Positions 35,616 through 43,138 of a DNA stretch of 64,000 nt are shown piece after piece. The position numbers and the translations under genes are program-made. Where the stretch lies: the NCBI RefSeq assembly GCF_009669305.1, contig NZ_SADB01000015.1:1-64000 (forward strand), in the 5' to 3' direction. The first letter of the stretch is position 1. Each line of letters begins with the position of its first letter. This DNA comes from Ancylomarina sp. 16SWW S1-10-2. Lineage in GTDB: Bacteria; Bacteroidota; Bacteroidia; Bacteroidales; Marinifilaceae. The notes below the pieces were generated by a model, which was not told where the DNA came from, searched no databases, and saw only the letters and a program-made list of their open reading frames with translations.

Positions 35616-37364
35616 CTATTCAGAAATTATCCCTGTTTTAATCTTATCCAATAACTGTTTTGATCCCTCACCAATCTTCTCAGCATTTTTCCATTCTGCC
35701 ATCGCAGCTTCTTTTTCTCCCAATCTATAAAGAATATCACCATAGTGTTCTACAATTACAGCAGATTCTCTTCCTCCAAATTGAAGTGACTTCTCCATAG
35801 CTATTTTAGCATCAGAAAAAGATCCTAACTTAAATAAAACCCAAGCATGAGTATCTAAATAAGTTGAATTTTCTTTTTCGATCTGAACGCATTTAAGACT
35901 CATTTCTTTAGCCTTTTCCAAGTTCTGATTAAGTACAGATAGATAATAACTATAGTTATTTAATACAACCACATTTGCAGGTTCGAAAAGCAAGACTTCA
36001 TCGTAAGCTTCGAAAGCTTTCTTTATATTACCTAGTTCGTATTGAGAATCTCCTAAATAGGTTAGGAATTGAATTCGCAAGGCGAGATTATTCCCCACAT
36101 AATTAAATCCAATTGTAAGTGTCTTAACTGCAGTCTCAAAATCTTTCTTTTGTGCTGCTGCAACACCATTAAAAACATATAAAAGTGGCTGAGTAGGAAA
36201 ATATTTAATCGCTTCGGCACTTTCAGTAAACATACTATCAAAATCTAAAAGCTCATTGTCTATAAACATTAACTCTTCCCAAATGGCATACGTATTCTTC
36301 TCTTGCAAAAGAACTTTTCGTAAAAGTTTACGAGCACCTACACTGTCTTTTTGGCGACGTAAATAATCAGCATATATTAGATTAACATGAATATCATCAG
36401 GATGAACTTTCATTAGCAAATCCAATAATGTTTTTAGATTTTCATCAGATAACGGGTTCTGAGTATCGGCCAAAACAACACCCACTAGATATTGAATTTT
36501 TTTATCTGAGCTAACCATATTACTGGAAAAAGCTTTTTCGAGATGTGATTGAGCCATCTCTTTTTGCTTTTCTTTTCGATAATACTCTGCCAAATAAAAA
36601 TGAACTAATCCATTTTCTGGAGCAATCTCAACAATCTTTTTATATTGCTCTAATGCTTTTTCCTTATTACCATCTTGAAGATACATATCGGCCAAAAGAC
36701 CATAAGTTTCAATCTTAAATGGAAATTTTTTGATTAGTTTATTGAGTTCAGCGTACGCATTTTTCCTTTTATTTAAACGTAAGTAAAGCGTATGTTTGTT
36801 AATGCTAACATCTTCGGTTACACCAAGCTTTTTTTCTATGGTTTGGTACACCTCTAGTGCTTCTTCAAACTTCTCAACGGATATAAATAATTCGGCTTGT
36901 ATGAGTCGAAAATCATCTCTTTCTGGAAACTGAACAGCTAAATTTTCATAGACTTCACAAGCTTGATCAATCATACCTTTAGCTTTAAAAATACCCGCTA
37001 ATTGTACTTGATACCAAATATTTTTGGGCTGAAGAGCCACAGCACTTCTTGCCAACTCAAGAGCCGAATTAAAATTTTCCTGACTGATATAGATATTAGC
37101 CAACTCGTAATAAACAACAGCACTCGTTGTGTCAAGCTTAAGGCAATTTGCAAACCACGATATGGCCTTTTCATATTCACCTAAGCCAAGAGCTTTCTCA
37201 CCTTCATGAAACGCATAATCAAACTCAAGACGTTTTTGTTCAGTCAATTCAACTTTATTCTTCTTTTTATCAGTTCCTCTCTTTTGAGCAAAACTTACTG
37301 AAGAACTAAACATAAGCACTCCAACTAGCACATAAACTATAGATTGTCTTTTTAACATTCTCAT
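35616..37364 (-). CDS. TPR-repeat protein
   Basis: A 582-residue exported protein. The signal peptide (about 1-26, ending SVSFAQ) is followed by at least ten tetratricopeptide-like 34-residue repeats (from about 45 to 570), for example 'AISWFANCLKLDTTSAVVYYELANIYI' and 'ALEQYKKIVEIAPENGLVHFYLAEYY'. TPR arrays are protein-binding scaffolds. The preceding 90 bp hold the terminator of the upstream gene, so this may be the first gene of the tightly packed run TPR, DUF4292, EnvC-like, DUF4175, RsbW-like, ybeY. Confidence 0.88.
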   Translation of the reverse strand: MRMLKRQSIVYVLVGVLMFSSSVSFAQKRGTDKKKNKVELTEQKRLEFDYAFHEGEKALGLGEYEKAISWFANCLKLDTTSAVVYYELANIYISQENFNSALELARSAVALQPKNIWYQVQLAGIFKAKGMIDQACEVYENLAVQFPERDDFRLIQAELFISVEKFEEALEVYQTIEKKLGVTEDVSINKHTLYLRLNKRKNAYAELNKLIKKFPFKIETYGLLADMYLQDGNKEKALEQYKKIVEIAPENGLVHFYLAEYYRKEKQKEMAQSHLEKAFSSNMVSSDKKIQYLVGVVLADTQNPLSDENLKTLLDLLMKVHPDDIHVNLIYADYLRRQKDSVGARKLLRKVLLQEKNTYAIWEELMFIDNELLDFDSMFTESAEAIKYFPTQPLLYVFNGVAAAQKKDFETAVKTLTIGFNYVGNNLALRIQFLTYLGDSQYELGNIKKAFEAYDEVLLFEPANVVVLNNYSYYLSVLNQNLEKAKEMSLKCVQIEKENSTYLDTHAWVLFKLGSFSDAKIAMEKSLQFGGRESAVIVEHYGDILYRLGEKEAAMAEWKNAEKIGEGSKQLLDKIKTGIISE

Positions 37365-37402
37365 TTGTGTTTCAATTCCATCAAGCTCTTATATACAAAT
37401 CA

Positions 37403-37434
37403 ATTCTGAAGTCCATATACACAGACTTCAGAAT
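37403..37434 (-). terminator. hairpin after the nucleotidyltransferase gene
   Basis: ATTCTGAAGTC/GACTTCAGAAT form a perfect 11-bp stem with a 10-nt loop, 21 bases past the stop at 37455. On the minus strand TGATTTGTAT follows, so termination may be partial. Confidence 0.65.
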
Positions 37435-37454
37435 CTAAACTTGAACTAAATTAA

Positions 37455-38453
37455 TTAACAGTTGGTATAATCACCAATACTGTATTCTTTTGCTTCGCCA
37501 GTAACTTCTACAAAATTACCTAGCATAGAATTCTTAATATTTGCACCAATAATTTTCGTATTGGTTTGTACAATCGCATTACAAACTAATGAATTATCAA
37601 CTAGCGAATTATCGCCCAAAGAAACATGGGGTCCAACAACTGAATTCTTAATAACGACATTCTCTCCAATATAGCAAGGAGGAATAATCACAGAATTTTC
37701 ATTGACCATAGAATCTGCAATAAGCTTGTCATCCTTATGGTATTCTAATATACGTTGATTCGTATTAACCGTTGCATCCTTATTACCACAATCCATCCAC
37801 TCAATTACCTGACCAGGAACAAATTTAAGTCCCTTGTTTTTCATGTTTTCAAGGGCATCAGTTAACTGATATTCGCCATTTACTACAACTTTATTATCCA
37901 ATAAATACTGCAGTTCAGATCTAAGATTAGCACCATCTTTAAAGTAATAAATACCAATAATAGCTAAATCAGAAACGAATTCCTGTGGTTTCTCAACAAA
38001 GTCAGTTATACAATTATTATCGTCCATTTTAACCACTCCAAAGGCAGAAGGGTCTTCTACTTTCTGAACCCAAATGACTGAGTCAGCTTTATCATCTAAA
38101 ACAAAATCGGCCTTAAACAAAGTATCTGCAAAAGCTACAACAACTTTGCCATCAAGAGAATCTGCTGCACAATGAATAGCATGAGCTGTTCCCAAAGCTT
38201 CATTTTGATAATAGATACTTGCCTTGGCATTTAAATTAGATGCAATCTCCTTTAATTGGTTTTCCACTTCGTCGCCAAAATGACCAACGATGTAAGCAAT
38301 TTCATCAATTTTTTCGCCTGAAACCTTAGCAATCTCTTCTAATAAGCGTTGAACTATAGGTTTTCCTGCTATAGGAATTAAAGGTTTTGGTACAGTTAAA
38401 GTATGAGGGCGCATTCGCTTACCCATTCCTGCCATTGGAACAATAATCTTCAT
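37455..38453 (-). CDS. sugar-phosphate nucleotidyltransferase
   Basis: A 332-residue enzyme from this ATG. The N-terminal NTP-transferase domain begins 'MKIIVPMAGMGKRMRPHTLT', with the GxGxRxxPxT nucleotide loop and 'PKPLIPIAGKPIV'. 'VVAFADTLF' is the metal-binding region and 'GVVKMDDNNCITDFVEKP' the substrate loop. A C-terminal left-handed beta-helix (about 245-325) is shown by hexapeptide spacing (VIKNSVVGPHVSLGDNS). It should make an NDP-sugar from a sugar 1-phosphate; the sugar and base cannot be read off. A longer frame upstream (to 38501) begins with an unlikely basic stretch, so the ATG before KIIVPMAG is chosen. It fits with the flippase and dut genes upstream. Confidence 0.88.
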   Translation of the reverse strand: MKIIVPMAGMGKRMRPHTLTVPKPLIPIAGKPIVQRLLEEIAKVSGEKIDEIAYIVGHFGDEVENQLKEIASNLNAKASIYYQNEALGTAHAIHCAADSLDGKVVVAFADTLFKADFVLDDKADSVIWVQKVEDPSAFGVVKMDDNNCITDFVEKPQEFVSDLAIIGIYYFKDGANLRSELQYLLDNKVVVNGEYQLTDALENMKNKGLKFVPGQVIEWMDCGNKDATVNTNQRILEYHKDDKLIADSMVNENSVIIPPCYIGENVVIKNSVVGPHVSLGDNSLVDNSLVCNAIVQTNTKIIGANIKNSMLGNFVEVTGEAKEYSIGDYTNC

Positions 38454-38530
38454 ATACTTTTTATTTTTTTTAATATCTTGATTACGCCTACCCCAAACCA
38501 CACAAAACAGGGGAGTTATTAAAGCGATAC

Positions 38531-38538
38531 CAAAGTTA
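38531..38538 (-). promoter_or_regulatory. candidate promoter of the nucleotidyltransferase gene
   Basis: The minus strand reads TAACTTTG (perfect TAnnTTTG). A TTG lies at 38557-38555, 16 nt upstream, slightly closer than usual for a -33 element. The leader would be about 70 nt. Confidence 0.45.
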
Positions 38539-38609
38539 CTTATTAAGTTGTAAACAACTCAGTGTTTAATATTTATTAACGAATTGTAATTAAAAAGAGA
38601 TGTAATAGT

Positions 38610-39044
38610 TTACTCTTTACCCGTATGGCCAAAACCACCGGCAGCACGAACAGTCTCATCTAATTTTTCAACAGCTTCCCACTCAACAACAGAATGAGCT
38701 GCAACAACCATTTGACAAATTCGATCACCATCATTAATCTCAACTTTAGAGTTCGAAAGATTAGCCAAAATCACACGAATTTCGCCTCGATAATCAGCAT
38801 CAATAGTTCCCGGTGAATTCAAAACAGTAATCCCTTCTTTTAAAGCCATACCACTACGAGGACGTATTTGAGCTTCGTATCCAGCTGGCAATTCAATAAA
38901 TAAACCTGTAGGAATTAATGTTCTTTCAAGAGGCTCTAGCATAACTTTTTCGCTAATATTAGCTCTCAAATCCATACCTGCCGATAAAGCCGTGCTGTAC
39001 TTAGGTAAATCGTGTTTTGATTTATTAATGATCTTAACCTTCAT
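38610..39044 (-). CDS. dut: dUTP diphosphatase
   Basis: A 144-residue trimeric dUTPase that hydrolyses dUTP to dUMP and pyrophosphate, keeping uracil out of DNA and feeding dTMP synthesis. All five motifs are visible: AGMDLRA, PRSGMA, '[11 protein letters not shown]', 'GDRICQMV' and the C-terminal glycine-rich P-loop-like '[10 protein letters not shown]'. Length is standard. It lies in a minus-strand run with the flippase upstream and the nucleotidyltransferase downstream. Confidence 0.97.
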   Translation of the reverse strand: MKVKIINKSKHDLPKYSTALSAGMDLRANISEKVMLEPLERTLIPTGLFIELPAGYEAQIRPRSGMALKEGITVLNSPGTIDADYRGEIRVILANLSNSKVEINDGDRICQMVVAAHSVVEWEAVEKLDETVRAAGGFGHTGKE

Positions 39045-39079
39045 CTTTATATATTTTAGTTTTAATTTCTATTTTTTCA

Positions 39080-39110
39080 CACGCAGATTACACTAATAAG
39101 CGCAGATTCT
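39080..39110. repeat. 'cgcagatt' repeat fragment
   Basis: CACGCAGATTACACTAATAA is followed by GCGCAGATTC. The two CGCAGATT units are 19 bases apart in the dut-flippase gap. They are related to the tandem repeat at 21777-21968 and to a fragment near 61627. Confidence 0.45.
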
Positions 39111-39202
39111 TTGAAGTGGATATTTATAATTTCTAAGCAATTAAGGATTTGGAATATCCATCTAATAAGTAAGTATATCCAAACCTGAATAGTATGCTTA
39201 CT

Positions 39203-40684
39203 TTATGCTTTGCTCTTACCCTTTCTTAACACGGTCCATAATTTCTCTTTTTGTAAAACGACCACTAAAAATAGAAGAATTAATGGGGTTTTGGCTAACA
39301 TCTTAAGCCAATTATTATCGATTTGAATAAAAGTACTTAAAAAATAGAGTAGCATAGCTAAGCCAAAATAGAGACTAATTCGCTTCAAATCATAATCTAT
39401 TGGATAATATTTACGACCAAGTAAGAAACTGGCAATTGTCATTAATACAGAACAAACCAGTATGGCTATTGCAGCTCCATAATACCCCATTTTTGGTACC
39501 AATATAATATTCAAGCTCAAGGTTATTACTGCACCTCCCAAAGCCATATAAGCGCCAAATCTAGTTTTATCAGTAAGCTTATACCATAAGGATAAGGAAA
39601 AGAAAATACCTAAAAAGAAATTGGCTAAAAGTACATAAGGAACAATGCCTAAACCTTCGTGATATTCAGGAGCAATAAGAATTTTCACAATATCGATATA
39701 GAACATCACACCCATAAAGATGAGCAGACCAAATATGACAAAGTACTTAAGAACATCAGCATAAAGTTTCTTGCTGTTTTCGTCCTTATTTTGAGAAAAG
39801 AAAAAGGGTTCAAAAGCAAAGCGAAAAGCCTGAATAAAAAGAGTCATAATAACAGCCAACTTAAAATTAGCACCATAAATACCTGTTTGAGCGAGTGCTT
39901 CGCTAGCATCAGAAATTAATTTTGGCATCAGCATTTTATCCACATTCAAATTAATCTGAGCTGCAATGCTCACCACCAAAATTGGAGATGCATATTTAAG
40001 AACCTTTCGCAGCAAAGCCTTATCAAATTGCCACTGAATTTTAATCAAATCTGGTAATAAAAAAATCAAGTTAAAAAGACTTGCCACAAACATAGCAATA
40101 AAGATATAGCCAATACCAATTTCTGGATTCCATATTGCAGTAACTCCCAGTTCGGGATACCACATATTTAACTTAGGACAAAGCACTAGAAAAAAGAGGT
40201 TAAGTCCTAAATTGATACCGATATTGCTAAGCTTAATAAAAGCATAGCGCACAGGCCTATTTTGATGTCTAAGTTGTGCAAATGGAAGTGATGTTATGGC
40301 ATCAAGCGCAAGCGTAAGTGCTAAAAGTATTATGAAATTAGATCGATCAGTAACATTTAAAAACGAAGCTATAGGATCAATAAATACAAAAACACCTAAA
40401 AGGAAAAGCAAACTGGTTGTTGTAACAGAGAAAAAAGTTGTAGAGAATACCTTTTTGCAATAAGTTTCGTCGTTAGCAAACCGAAAATAACCGGTCTCCA
40501 AACCGTAAGTTAAAATCACCAGAGACATAGCAACATAAGCCATCAAGTTAGTTACAATACCATACTCTTCTTGAACGAATATAATCGTATATAAAGGCAC
40601 CAAAAGCCAATTAAGCAATCGTCCTAAAATGGAACTTACGCCATAAATGGCAGTTTCGCCAGCAAGTTTTTTTAATGGATTCAA
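39203..40684 (-). CDS. polysaccharide/lipid-linked oligosaccharide flippase (MOP superfamily)
   Basis: A 493-residue integral membrane protein with about 12-14 hydrophobic helices, starting 'MNPLKKLAGETAIYGVSSIL', the usual N-terminus of Wzx/MurJ-like oligosaccharide exporters in Bacteroidota. It should flip a lipid-linked saccharide across the inner membrane. No glycosyltransferases are adjacent, so this is likely a stand-alone conserved flippase rather than part of a capsule cluster. The dut and nucleotidyltransferase genes follow on the same strand. The substrate is unknown. Confidence 0.88.
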   Translation of the reverse strand: MNPLKKLAGETAIYGVSSILGRLLNWLLVPLYTIIFVQEEYGIVTNLMAYVAMSLVILTYGLETGYFRFANDETYCKKVFSTTFFSVTTTSLLFLLGVFVFIDPIASFLNVTDRSNFIILLALTLALDAITSLPFAQLRHQNRPVRYAFIKLSNIGINLGLNLFFLVLCPKLNMWYPELGVTAIWNPEIGIGYIFIAMFVASLFNLIFLLPDLIKIQWQFDKALLRKVLKYASPILVVSIAAQINLNVDKMLMPKLISDASEALAQTGIYGANFKLAVIMTLFIQAFRFAFEPFFFSQNKDENSKKLYADVLKYFVIFGLLIFMGVMFYIDIVKILIAPEYHEGLGIVPYVLLANFFLGIFFSLSLWYKLTDKTRFGAYMALGGAVITLSLNIILVPKMGYYGAAIAILVCSVLMTIASFLLGRKYYPIDYDLKRISLYFGLAMLLYFLSTFIQIDNNWLKMLAKTPLILLFLVVVLQKEKLWTVLRKGKSKA

Positions 40685-40791
40685 AATATCTTTTTTGAAG
40701 TTAAAATCATCATACTATCATTAGGAAATTCTGATATAAGCTGAATAAAATATTGAAACTGAATATCTTTATAAATCCCTTAATAAGAAGA

Positions 40792-40799
40792 CAAATATA
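40792..40799 (-). promoter_or_regulatory. candidate flippase promoter -7 element
   Basis: The minus strand reads TATATTTG (TAnnTTTG). It would give a leader of about 100 nt. I see no -33 TTG at the usual spacing. Confidence 0.35.
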
Positions 40800-40921
40800 A
40801 CTAAAATTAGGTTTGGAATGGACTCGAAATTTTGAGTTTTAGGAATAGATGACACGCTTTTGAAACAAAACCTATAAAAAACAGATTGTTCTCTAGAATA
40901 TCAACACTAAAATTTTTATGA

Positions 40922-40939
40922 TTGCTCCACGTGGAGCAA
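40922..40939. promoter_or_regulatory. second parS-like palindrome
   Basis: TTGCTCCACGTGGAGCAA is a perfect 18-bp palindrome with the same CCACGTGG core as the site at 27339-27352, in an otherwise gene-free stretch. The two sites are 13.6 kb apart. parS sites typically cluster within tens of kilobases of the origin. Confidence 0.45.
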
Positions 40940-41146
40940 AATTTACGAAAAGCAAGACTCACAAGTCTTTTATTTAAATTCTATATAAATAACAACACAT
41001 CAAACGTTTGCAGAGAAGGTTTATAACGTTTGCGCTCATAAATGCCTGAAAATCACTTTCAATAACCACTTTTAATGCTCATCTTTGTCGTGTACACGTT
41101 TAAGGAACGTTTATGTTAGTGTTTGTTGTTTAAGTATTTTGTAAAA
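40940..41146 (+). ncRNA. candidate small RNA ending at the orphan terminator
   Basis: A gene-free stretch before a strong terminator on the + strand, with no + strand gene upstream. It contains four ACGTTT(G/A) motifs at 41004, 41026, 41096 and 41107. I cannot point to a promoter, and it matches no RNA family I know. The terminator is bidirectional, so the RNA, if any, could run the other way. Confidence 0.22.
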
Positions 41147-41180
41147 ATCCCGGTTGGTAATCCCAGTCGGGATATTTTTT
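41147..41180. terminator. orphan bidirectional terminator
   Basis: ATCCCG (41147-41152) pairs with CGGGAT (41168-41173). On the + strand ATTTTTTT follows; on the minus strand TTTTTAC follows. The nearest gene that could use it is the minus-strand gene ending at 41519, 340 bases away. Confidence 0.7.
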
Positions 41181-41518
41181 TATATACCCCCCTCACCATA
41201 AGTCTTCTATGAATTTTATTGCTCCCCGAAAAGAGTCATAATCCTAGACAAAGCAGTTCTATTATAGTAAAAAAAAACTTAGATGAACCATCGCCCATGC
41301 CGAGCAACAAATACGGGAGAAAGACTTAGCTGTTATGGTTTGTTACAAACTCCATTATAAATTCGAACATTATTTACAAATAATGCAAATTTTAAACAAT
41401 ACTAATCCAATTCTTAAGTGATCTTCAAAGAGATTGAAGTAAACACAAAGAATATTGCACAAAATGTAGCTACAGAACTAGAATATATTCCATATAACAA
41501 CCTGCTTATTTATTGTAA
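41181..41518. other. intergenic region without recognised features
   Basis: These 338 bases follow the orphan terminator and lead up to the 3' end of the secreted protein gene. No reading frame, promoter or hairpin stood out. Confidence 0.45.
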
Positions 41519-42595
41519 TTACAAAATTTCATCCCACGTATAACTGTGTGAATGACCTTTTGTATCGAATTCTAGATTGGTAATATTCTTTGATTGAAGC
41601 GCAGAAATTAGATCTTCTCCTTTAACTGGAGTATCTAATGCATCATTAACAGTTTGAAATATTAATTCGAATATTTTTTTATGCATTTTAAGACCATACT
41701 CCCTTTCCTCTCCTTCTAATTCAGAAATATCATTAGCGGAAAACATTAACGTACGTGTACCATTCAAGTTTGCTTTTACAGACAAATATGATTCAGGATT
41801 GTTTCCTTTAATGGTATCTGAAATAGAATTACATAGAGAATTAATTTGCTTCATGGATAAATTGAAGTTATTTATATTCCCAGGTTTTTGTGGTTTTTCT
41901 ATTTTAATATAATCTAAAGAAATTTGAGCTCCTGCTCCAATAAAAGGTCCTACATAATCACCTAACCATTCCGTGTTGCATTTCATATGTGCTAAATGCT
42001 TTTCTTCTGAACCTAAATCTAGAAGAACTAAAAAACCATCATTCTTTTTACGAATCACAAAATCGTAATAAGCCGTATTACCTTTTAGAAATGCAGTAGG
42101 ATCCTCCTGCCAACCATCTTCACATATTTCGATACCATTTACCATAGAATAGGCCTTGTACCCAAACTCTCCAACACCAACACTATGGGGTGCCTTTTGT
42201 AAAACAATAGCATTATAATTGTCCCAATCTTTAAAACCCCAAGTAAATCCCCATTGAGGCGTTGTTACCCATCTTTTTGTTAATTTGCCATGATATTTTG
42301 AATATATCGGATATTTATATCCTGTCTCATTATTAAGATTAGCTAAGGAAAATCTAATGACATAATCACATGAGTCATCGAAATCTGCGTGGGTTAAATT
42401 TACTCTCTGTACACCTTCTTTTCCCAAATAATCAACTAGTTTGCCACCTACTACTTCAGATAGTCTTAAAGTTGTATGTGATATTTTCCAATTGTTTTTG
42501 TTCGAATTAAAATCGTCATTAAACAAAACTTCACTTTGTTGAGAAAATAATGTCTTTGCACAAAACAATGCAATAATCATAAAAAAAATGCGCAT
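41519..42595 (-). CDS. secreted protein with a probable concanavalin-like beta-sandwich domain
   Basis: A 358-residue exported protein. The signal peptide (1-18) ends 'AKTLFSQ'. Residues 22-235 begin 'VLFNDDFNSNKNNW', the usual opening of concanavalin A-like/DUF1080-type jelly rolls in Bacteroidota, are rich in Trp and Tyr, and end in 'ISLDYIKIEKP', a typical last strand. The C-terminal part (about 245-358) is helical and looks like nothing I recognise. No catalytic residues of glycoside hydrolase family 16 are seen, so carbohydrate binding is only a possibility. It stands alone between two gene-free stretches. Confidence 0.6.
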   Translation of the reverse strand: MRIFFMIIALFCAKTLFSQQSEVLFNDDFNSNKNNWKISHTTLRLSEVVGGKLVDYLGKEGVQRVNLTHADFDDSCDYVIRFSLANLNNETGYKYPIYSKYHGKLTKRWVTTPQWGFTWGFKDWDNYNAIVLQKAPHSVGVGEFGYKAYSMVNGIEICEDGWQEDPTAFLKGNTAYYDFVIRKKNDGFLVLLDLGSEEKHLAHMKCNTEWLGDYVGPFIGAGAQISLDYIKIEKPQKPGNINNFNLSMKQINSLCNSISDTIKGNNPESYLSVKANLNGTRTLMFSANDISELEGEEREYGLKMHKKIFELIFQTVNDALDTPVKGEDLISALQSKNITNLEFDTKGHSHSYTWDEIL

Positions 42596-43138
42596 CTGTC
42601 TAGTTTTATATACTGAGTGTTTATAAAATAAATAATACGGCTACTTTATTGTTAAATAAAACTAGCTGTTATTTCAAAAGAGTAAATTTATTAAAGAAAG
42701 TAAATTTACAAATTCGAAGTAATCATCATATATAAATACTGTAAAACATACCAAGGAATTGACAGAAATAGATTCATCTTCCATGAGTGACCTAATTAAG
42801 TAAAGGTAACACACCTAGAGCCTAAGTCACAATGAACTACTTCGAGCTATATTTTACTATAAACAGCATAAAAGAATAGATTAAATGAGAAGAGATCTAT
42901 TAAATTAAAAAAAATAAAACGTTAATTGAACATGCACTTTATCAAGCATTATGTTTATATTAAACCATGATTTAATCATTAAAGTTAGTCTCGGCAAAAA
43001 TTTTCACGCTTTCTCTTTTCGAGAAAAAATCTCGTCATATATGTTTAGACAGGTTTAGGAAGCAAGAAGATAAATGAATGCGATCACGTTTCCATATTTC
43101 CTCTTTCACACTTTGACACGGCTCAGTGCATTGTAATG
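42596..43138. other. AT-rich intergenic region
   Basis: These 543 bases hold no convincing gene. A small hairpin, TTTCTC/GAGAAA, lies at 43010-43015 and 43021-43026. The palindrome TGATTTAATCA lies near 42968. The stretch covers the 3' side of the efflux operon and the upstream region of the secreted protein. Confidence 0.4.

Noticed and set aside
40685-41518. tRNA, 6S RNA or SRP RNA in the large gap
   Set aside because: I looked for T-loop, CCA-end and SRP core signatures and found none; only the orphan terminator supports an RNA.
43010-43026. Terminator for the efflux operon
   Set aside because: The 6-bp stem is AT-rich, 113 bases past the stop, and no T tract follows it on the minus strand.
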